A stretch of 13,050 bases of DNA from contig WKLE02001655.1 in the NCBI GenBank assembly GCA_014885115.2, positions 1-13,050 of the forward strand, written 5' to 3'. Positions within the stretch are counted from its first letter, which is position 1; each line of letters opens with the position of its first letter. The translations under genes were made by a program, and so were the position numbers. The notes beneath the pieces are model-generated. The model was not told where the DNA came from and ran no database searches. It worked only from the letters and a program-made list of their open reading frames with translations. This DNA comes from Asterionellopsis glacialis (lineage: Eukaryota > Bacillariophyta > Plagiogrammaphyceae > Rhaphoneidales > Asterionellopsidaceae). Shown here piece after piece: positions 1-8,100 of this stretch.

Positions 1-82
1 AGGGTAAATGTTGACTCAAAGTGACACTTTTTTTGGTCCATAAAACCAAGATAAATTGTGGTTTAAATCTCTCAGTTTCATG

Positions 83-283
83 TCAAGACTGAACAGATAT
101 CCTTTTCTGATGAATCACACCCGGTTCGTCTTCATCCAAGATGTCTTCTTCAATTGCTTCCCTGCACTGCTGGTTGGATCCACTACTTTCAGACAAAGAA
201 GAGAGAGAAGTGACTGATGCCACTGCCGCAGCAGGAGAGTCCTTCAATTTCTTGTTGCTGCCTCCCTCCACCATGAGATTCAC
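83..283 (-). other. Possible continuation of the preceding gene in the -1 frame
   Basis: Downstream of the TGA at 282-280 the original frame closes quickly. The frame one base back is open to a TGA at 85-83 and reads like protein: an Ala/Ser-rich stretch (AAAVASVTSLSSLSESSGS), then an acidic one (EEDILDEDEP). That frame is already open upstream of the stop (AKPSEVVNLMVEGG), so the two frames overlap and no separate ATG near the junction is needed. The first codon inside the interval is GTG, and the first ATG is at 274-272. Three explanations fit: a one-base indel or assembly error somewhere around 285-330, an unrecognised splice, or chance. I see no convincing slippery heptamer at the junction. 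If the frames belong together, the protein gains about 65-70 residues with an acidic tail. Confidence 0.4.
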
Positions 284-1380
284 GACTTCTGAAGGTTTCG
301 CTTCTTGGTGGCAAGCTTGCCAAGCTCTTTGTCGAGATCCTTGATTTGAGCCTTGATGTTTTTTATTTCTTGGAGAGCCCTCTTTTTATACACCTCATCC
401 AAATAAGGAAGGAGACTGATTTCTGCGTCATGCTGCTTGTGGAGCAACGTGAGCTGCTGGGACTTGATGAGTACCTTGGTCTGGTTCTCGCGGTGCTCTT
501 GGGCCGCTTCATTCTGTACAATGAAGGTGGTTGTTGCCTTTTCCTTGAAAGACATGCCACGGTGGCCATTTTGATGGTGTTGCACCTTTTGCTTCTCTTT
601 GGTGGCATTCTTTTGGTGGGTTGAGCAACTGTTTGATCCTTTTGTATCAGTTGAATCATCGTCCCCTTCAAGAAAACACTTGAGCATCTTGCCAGTAAGA
701 CACTGTGGGTTCCCAAACAAGCAAAAGCTGAAGAAGCCAGGAAAGAACCAGCCGTCAGGATGTTCCTCATTTTCAGGGACGCTTGCACTCTCTTGTTCAT
801 CCTTGTTGTCACTGTCCTCAAAGCTGACAACAGGAATCTTTTTCAGAGAAATCTGCATCTCTGCAAGTACATGCTCGACAAGATCTTCCAAAGTTTTGCC
901 AGATGGAAATTCCTTGTTGCTGTCAAGGAAGGCATTCGCAAAGGCCATCACCTTTTTCACGTTTTTGATGGCTTCAGCTGTGCGAGATTCACGGAGGCAT
1001 CGTCCAGCAATGAGCAAAAAGCTGTTAGGTGACTTATGTTTCTTGCGCAGCAACTTCAGTGTGAAGTTTTTGCCGGCAATGATGTCCCAGTCGCTGCGTG
1101 TGATGATGGATTTGAGAATGCCTTGTTTGCCACTGGTGGAGTCAATGGGCTCATAAAGGTGGCTGAATTGGTTAAGTCCCTTGAAGAGCAGTTCGGATGT
1201 GCCAATTTTATCTGGCTTGTCCGCAACATCCTTCCTTCCATGATAATTCTCGTAAATCTTGTCATCTTGGCCTGCTTTTTTCTTGCTATCTTGACCTATC
1301 ATCTCATAGGAAAGCACAGCTGCTGTCCTTTGAAGCTCTCTCAAGATGTCAGCGCTGACAATATCTTTGGTGCTTGGCAT
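280..1380 (-). CDS. Uncharacterised 366-residue protein with coiled-coil C terminus
   Basis: I do not recognise the family. The reading frame is intact from an ATG at 1380-1378 to a TGA at 282-280. Residues 1-180 are mixed charged and helical and contain a compact, well-conserved-looking stretch (SDWDIIAGKNFTLKLLRKKH, about residues 96-115). Residues 183-210 are acidic and Ser-rich, and probably a linker. Residues 211-222 are strikingly aromatic (WFFPGFFSFCLF) and are followed by two Cys and an acidic run. Twelve residues is short for a membrane span, so a buried or membrane-touching loop is as likely. Residues about 285-362 show heptad-like spacing of Leu/Ile with many Lys, Glu and Gln (LLPYLDEVY, then IKNIKAQIKDLDKELGKL), which is a likely coiled coil for oligomerisation. 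There is no signal peptide. It is divergent from the giant gene across an 816-bp spacer. The true C terminus is uncertain because another good frame begins across the stop. Confidence 0.75.
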   Translation of the reverse strand: MPSTKDIVSADILRELQRTAAVLSYEMIGQDSKKKAGQDDKIYENYHGRKDVADKPDKIGTSELLFKGLNQFSHLYEPIDSTSGKQGILKSIITRSDWDIIAGKNFTLKLLRKKHKSPNSFLLIAGRCLRESRTAEAIKNVKKVMAFANAFLDSNKEFPSGKTLEDLVEHVLAEMQISLKKIPVVSFEDSDNKDEQESASVPENEEHPDGWFFPGFFSFCLFGNPQCLTGKMLKCFLEGDDDSTDTKGSNSCSTHQKNATKEKQKVQHHQNGHRGMSFKEKATTTFIVQNEAAQEHRENQTKVLIKSQQLTLLHKQHDAEISLLPYLDEVYKKRALQEIKNIKAQIKDLDKELGKLATKKRNLQKS

Positions 1381-1463
1381 GGTGGGGATGCAGACGTAGA
1401 CTCAATCAACTCTCCAACTCTAGTATCATGATTTATTATGGTTAATGGTGTGTTCTAGTGATT

Positions 1464-1625
1464 TTTGGATGGCGCGCCTCAAAATAGACGCCTCTGATTG
1501 GCTGGGTTACGTCACAGCCAACTTCGTGTTCGGGACACGGCTAGGGGCGGAGAACCGCAAATCGCGCACACGAGAACGAAACGCGCGTTTCGTGTTCGTG
1601 TTCGTGTCACGAGTAGGGACGGCCT
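1464..1625. promoter_or_regulatory. CpG-rich promoter island with CCAAT, CRE-like and TTCGTG elements
   Basis: ATTGG at 1497-1501 is a CCAAT box reading toward the minus-strand gene, about 117 bp upstream of its ATG. TTACGTCA at 1507-1514 is TGACGTAA on the minus strand, one base from the CRE/bZIP palindrome TGACGTCA. TTCGTG occurs at 1523-1528 and then three times in perfect tandem at 1589-1606, with the complementary CACGAG at 1569-1574 and 1608-1613. CCAAT boxes bind NF-Y and TGACGT elements bind bZIP factors in eukaryotes; applying that here is inference. CpG is dense in the island and scarce just outside it. Confidence 0.5.
1569..1600. repeat. 32-bp imperfect palindrome with 18-bp perfect core
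   Basis: The core ACGAAACGCGCGTTTCGT at 1576-1593 is its own reverse complement. The flanks extend the symmetry to 1569-1600 with mismatches at only two of the seven outer position pairs. The right arm merges into the TTCGTG tandem repeats. It could be a binding site for a dimeric factor or a cruciform-prone element. The core is also a hub of CpG sites. Confidence 0.7.
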
Positions 1626-2196
1626 GAGAGGCAAAAAAAGATGATTTTTTTTTTCTGATTCTTTTTCTGATAAAGTGTGCACTCTCTTATATTTTCATAT
1701 GGATTACTATTAAAATACCTTGCATTTTTAACGGTTTCTAAATATTCTTTTTCTATTCGTATAATTTGAACAGAATAATTTTCGGAGTTTCACAAAAGCC
1801 GTTGCATAATACAATGTTTTATTCGTATTTGTTTTATTTTAATTTATAAAATTAACTTTCAATCGATACACATTCACGTTCAAACATGGAATTGGTCTTG
1901 TTTGCTGGCAATAACCTGAATCTCTAGAGGTCAAGATTTTTCCATCGATATTTGGGTGTCTGGGGTGAAAGAAGGATTCCCCCCCAAAAGTTATCAACAA
2001 TTTACAGACAGACGGTACGGCAGGACCTACCATACTCGTACAATAAGGACGAAGCTAGCTCCCAAAGCATCAACAACAAAAATCATGCATAATAGTTTCA
2101 ATTGCTTGTCAATCTTGGAGACCCTCGTTTTTCTATGTTGACAACCATTTCAAAAAGATATAGAGAAAAAGAGTGAAACAATTGACACAACAAACA

Positions 2197-5100
2197 ATGT
2201 CGGCTATCAGCGATATTGTTGTAGCTGGTACGGGTGCCTTGGTAACTACTACTGCTACTGCTACCAAGACGATACAGGAACAACGAGAGGAATATTCAAA
2301 CTCCATGATGGAAACTCAACTTGATTTAGTGGATGTGATTGAACAGGGTGACATTGGCGGTTTAAATGCCTTGGCACTTGTTTCACAAGTATTAGTCAAA
2401 CAAGTCGATTGTTTATCATGTGATTTGCAGTTATCCTTTTCGTCGTCCACGAATTCCAACTTGTCACGCCGTCAGTACCGTACACAACTGGAACAACAGG
2501 ATCTGATTCAACAGGATCTTCAAGTCGCATCGACTTGTCAATTTATTATTCAATACTTGCAAAATTTTGAGCAGGTCGATAAATTACGGTTGACATTATT
2601 GTCATTGACAAATTCATTGCTTCGTATTCAACATTCAACCAACCAACAATGTCATGAAACATTTATGAAGCTTATCCTTGATTGTGAATCAACCAATCGT
2701 ACGAACACTGCTCGTAATCAGGAGAACGGCGACGACGACGACGACAATGATGAATCTATTGTACACATGATGAATACGACTGAATTATTACAATTGATTC
2801 CAAACTTGCATGCATGGATGAAAAAAGAGAGTCACGATGAAACGCTACAGCAGCAACAACGATCATTCAAACGTGCAAGGTTTTATTCTCAAACGACAGT
2901 CGCTATGGGTGATGATTCATGGAAAGTTCCATTTGTTTATATTGTCATTCATTGGATCCTTCATGCACTGCAAAAACAGCATTATCAACAACACAGGGAA
3001 AAGAGACATTACGATCCATCACAACAACAGCAACAGCAGCAGCAGCAGCAACACATGCCATTGTTGGAAGTGTCATGGGAAACCACAGTCATACCCCTTG
3101 TTCATGAACTATTACAAACAAGTTTTCCACATCTATCACCTTCTTACCGTACGGCAGGAATAGTATTATATGCCATGGATATTTTGAATTACAACAGCAG
3201 TACCAGTGCACAACAACGTCAACTAAGAATGCCTCACGCAATCGTAACTGGTAAATGTATACTCTTCCAAGATTTCATCCCTACCAAAATTGTTGATATG
3301 GTATTAACGAGTTCAGATATCCTGAATGTGTTGGCCAAAAGCACAAAGTTAGAACGACAGGATTTAGTTGCACATTATGCCAACATCATATTACATTATT
3401 CCTACACAATTCATTGTGACGACGACCATGACGGAGCTCAACAACAAAAACAACAATGTCAGTGTGGTTTTGCGGCGAAACGTCTAATTATGGATGGTTC
3501 CGTGGGATGCATTGATCGATTACGGTCACGGCTTTTACAACAACAAAAATCACGCAAGACTACAACCATCTCCACATCAACACCAACAACACTGCGACAG
3601 GAAATTACAGCATCAGGATATGCATTACTTATTCAAATTGAAATTCTACTTTATTCTTATGATTTCTTACCAGCAGTTTCGATTGCACAAAAAATGGAAT
3701 CCTTCAATCATCCATCCATTTTATCAAGAGAGGAACAAACGGATGCATGGCTTACCATCATCGATCATATGATGAATACATCTCAATTATTTTTGGAAGG
3801 ACCACCAACTTCCATGTCCTACCAACGAAAGAAACAAAAATGGCAAACTATACTAAGTCAAATGAATAATGTGGGTCGTGATGCTATATGTACCTACTTT
3901 GCTAGATTAGTCCAACAAGTAGTAGACAATGACGACCATCATCACCAACAGCTACAAGATCAACAATCAAGGGCAACACCTGAAGAAATAGTATACATGA
4001 CTCATGCTTCGTATCAAACTGTATTGCGATTATTGATCATGTCCTTTGGTGCTGATTTATCGAAAAGTGAAAGTTTATTCCTACAAACATTCCCTAAATC
4101 ACCACCCTCTGTAGGTCTATCCTCAGGATTAGTTTCGTGGAGTAGTAGTAGTAGTAGAAATGGGTCTACTACCAACTTTGAAGATTGGGCGATCCAAACC
4201 TTACAAAATCATACCCCTGTAACAACAATCCCATCCTCACTTCAAAATGAAATAACTGGTGAACTAGATTTGAATTTAGTATTGGAACGCGGTACAGATG
4301 ATAATGATGATGATGTTGGTCTTGTTGAGCTGGAGCAAGATGATCTTGATAATGTTGTTGCGGATGATGCACTGTATCATGATCATGAAGAGGAGGTAGT
4401 AGTAGTACAGCAGCAGCAGCAGCAGCAAGAATCAGTACAGTATTCTCTTCCTCTTTTGAAAGACAAGGTACTAGATGAAGCAGCTGGTGCTACAGTACTA
4501 CTTGATGCACCAGCAAGTACTCCTGCAGCTGCTGAAGCTTTAGTTCCATACTCGGAGGAGGAAGAAGAAGCAGAAAAACCTCTACAAGAACAAGAGGAGG
4601 AAGATGTTATTGAAATTATCAATGATTCAGATGGAGAAGAGGAGCAACCTCATGGGAAGGAGGATGAGGAAGAAGGTGAATACGACGACGAAGAAGAAGG
4701 AGAGTATCCCGGAGACGATCAACAGTACGAAGACGACGAGAATGAGTTTGCTGTTGAAAGAGAAGAAGACGAATATGCCGACGAACATCAACATCACGAA
4801 GATGATGATGAATTTGTAGATGAAGACGGATATGGTGAAGAAGAATTCGTCCAAGAAGGAGAGGATGATTATGTTGAAAATGATGAAGAAGAAGAGGCAT
4901 ATGCCCATGGGGAGGAGGAGGAACATGGTAGAGAAGAGCACGATGAAACAATGCCTCCACCACCAGACCGTCCACACACATCTTCACACACGCGTATTTC
5001 ACTTAGTGTATCGCAGGAGTACGAAAAAGAAGTTGTTGAGCTTGATGATACAGATGAAGACGAAGAACAACAGCAACAAGTAGAAGAAGAAAAAGATCAA

Positions 5101-8100
5101 CACAAGTTTTCAGATGACGAAGAAAGACACGGTGACAGCCATGGAGAGGAAGAGGAAATGGAAGAAGCGGGTGACAATGAAAACCAATATGCTGAGGAGG
5201 AAGTGGATCGCAGTGGTCATAGTACAGAAGAAGAATATGTTGGTGAGTCAGAACGTATTTGCGATGAGAAGGGATATGAACCAGATACTGCATATGGGTA
5301 TACTGAGGGTGAAAGTGTATCAGAAGCAGTCCAAACAGAGGAGGAGGAAGAAGAAGACGATGAAGAGGGTGGTGCCGACGGGGTTGATGGATATAGTACC
5401 AAGGATGGTGCTATTATTCGAAACAAAAAAGGAGGACGCCTGGAGGGTGAAACACCACGACGTCCTGTCTATTCAGATGATATGGATGAAGCGGATGAAT
5501 TTACGGCATCAGAAGTTGAAGTTCACGATGAAGAAAGTGAAGCACCAGACGAAACCAATATGAAATCACCAACAAGACTACCGTTTGCCAACCGAAATCG
5601 TGCCACATTGGAAAGTGCTTCAGCATTACTTGCCGTAGCCATGTCACCATCATCACCACCTGTGACTGCGACGGCAACACCAACATCTGCAGCAATAGAT
5701 CTAGATCACAAAGAAGAAGTTGCCCCGATTGCGCAAGAACAAAAAGAAGGTGCCATCGACGAAAAGGACCAGATGATTGAGGAAAAATCTCCTTCTGTTT
5801 CAGCTTTAGCTCCATCAGATACAGTAACATATCTTGACGAGCATTCGGATGACCAAACAAAAGAAGAACCAGTACCACCAGCAGCAGAGAAGGAAGACGA
5901 AGAGGAAGAACAACTAGAGAAAATTGTTCACACTTTTCCCGAAAAAGATGATGGTCTTGACGACGACGAAGTAGAAGAACAACAAGAGAAAGAAATGGCA
6001 GCGGAAGAAAAACCTTCCGTTGATGCTGAAGAAGAAATTGTCCAAGAGAATCAAGCTGAAAAACAACCTTCTAAGGATGTCCAAGTTGACGCCGAAAATG
6101 GCGTTATCAAAGATCAAGCTGAAGAACAACCTGGTGTGGATGTTGAAGCTGATGTTGATGAGGGTATTGTCGAGGAAGATGAGACTGTTGAAGATCCTTC
6201 TGTGAATATTGAAGCTGATTCTGAAAACGAATATGTTCTAGACGACCAAGCTAAAGATCAACCTTCAGCGAATGCTGAAATTGATGCTGATGAAATAGAT
6301 GAAGCTGGACCATTACCTACTGTGGATATTGATGCTGTCAAAGAAGAAAAAGCCGAGGATCGGCCTTCTGTTAATGCCAAAGCTAACGCTACTGAAGAAA
6401 ATATTGTAGTCAACCAAGCCAGAGAACAGCCTACGCCGGATGTTGGAGCTGAAACTGCCAAGGAAGATATTATAGACGATGAAGCTGAAGTATTGTCTCC
6501 CGTGGGTGCTGAAACTGACTCTGCTGAAGAAAATGTTGTAGACAACAAAGCCGAAGAACAACCTACGGAAGACATTGTAGACGACCAAGCTGATGAAACT
6601 GTAGAAGCAATCGAATACAAGAAACCAGCTTTTGCTCTGACTGAACAGAATCAAGGCCAGGTGCAGGGACAGTCTTCTATAGGACAGGAAGAAGAACAAG
6701 AGTCAACGGAATCCAAGGATACGAATCTCCAATCCTCTGACACAGTAGCCCTCCTTGAAGAAGGTTCTGACACTCTTGCTGAAGGCGGAGAGCAACGAGA
6801 GAAAGCATTAGGTGTTGCTACTGAAGAAGAAGAAGTCGGTATCGTAGATACAGACATGAAGATAGTGGATGAACCATTTGTTAGCAATGTTGGTGAAGTG
6901 CAATCTGAGGCTAAAGAAGTTGAACACGATCCTTCCTTGAAGGGCATTCAAGAATCCGAAGAAAATGTTGCTGATACTGCGGAGGAGCAACAGCACAAGA
7001 AGGGCACTGAAGAAGCCGTTCATGTTGATATGAATGAAGCTGAGGTGTCTGAAGAAGTCTCTCAGAAAGAGTCCGACGAAAATGTCTGCGAAGCAGAACT
7101 TAGTGATATATCAGCTGGGAAACAAGAAACTGACACCAAGTTAGAAACAATGGTAGAAGCAGAGTCATCAAATATTTTTGCTGACAGCATTGAAGTTGAT
7201 CAAAGCACCGACGCCGAACAAATTTCAGTGCAAGAAGCTGATGCCGAGGAAGATGAAAAAAAAAATCCTGGTGTTGAAGAAATCGAAGATAACAAAGCAA
7301 TGTGCGACATACCCAAGGAAGATGTTCATCAGGAGGAAGACACAGCACATGTTGCAGACGAATCAGAAAATGAGGACGCCTTCAATAATGAAGGGAAAGA
7401 AACCGATAGTGTTGGTGTGCAGGAAGAGCAAGAGGGCGAAACGACAGCAGAAGTTGCCAAAGGAGGAGACGTTGATCATAGCGGTGACACGATGGATGTA
7501 AACCAGTACTCCCATTCCAATGAAGCAGTAGAAGATGAGCATGGAGTGGACAAAGTTGTTGAAGCGAGCGTCGCTGTTGATGATGGTGCTGCATCTGGTG
7601 CTCTGGCTTCTTCTGATGTTGATGACAGTGTCGACACAGGAGAACACAATATGGTTAACGAGATTCCAGAAACAAAGGATGCTGTTATTGATGACGGTAC
7701 AACTGGTGCTGTTGCTACATCCGACGCCGAAAACGATCTGAGCGTCTTCACCGAAGAACCTGTCGTCAGTAAAGTTCCCAGAATCCGGGATGCGGTTGCA
7801 GATGATGCTACAACTAGAGCTTTTGCTACTTCTGATGTTGAAAATGATCTAAGCATATACACTGAGGAGCCAAAAGTTCTCGAGATGGTTGGTGAGGAGG
7901 ACGAGGAAAGTGTCCAAACCTCTCCAGTGGAATACCCAGATGGTGAAGAAGAAATTGATGCTGAAACAGAGGCAGATGCCACAAATATTGAGGACGCAGT
8001 TGATGGCAACGATGTTAGACATCCCGAAGGATCACACGAAGATGTGGAGTCCAACATTATCGTGAACCAAGTTCCCAACACTAAGGGAGAAACTGCTGAC

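Larger units (their letters stand above)
1381..2196. promoter_or_regulatory. Divergent intergenic region between two head-to-head genes
   Basis: This 816-bp spacer separates the start codons of two divergently transcribed genes. Its composition is split. About 1464-1625 is CpG-rich and carries recognisable elements, listed separately. About 1635-2196 is AT-rich, with long T runs near 1640-1665 and a TATAAA at 1845-1850 that lies too far from either start to be assigned. I find no convincing gene in the AT-rich part. The island lies within 85-245 bp of the minus-strand start codon and about 570 bp from the plus-strand one, so it more probably serves the minus-strand gene or both genes together. 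Confidence 0.6.

Noticed and set aside
1..82. Left edge of the window
   Set aside because: Short 3' flank of the minus-strand gene. No perfect AATAAA on the minus strand and no other feature seen.
1845..1850. TATAAA upstream of the giant gene
   Set aside because: It lies about 350 bp from the start codon in generally AT-rich DNA, so there is no reason to assign it as a working TATA box.
4619..5002. His/Leu-rich and Phe/Ile-rich minus-strand frames
   Set aside because: Antisense of the Glu/Asp-rich domain, and the composition simply mirrors GAA/GAT codons.
7476..8081. 201-codon minus-strand frame rich in Ser
   Set aside because: Antisense of the acidic middle of the giant gene, with no independent support.
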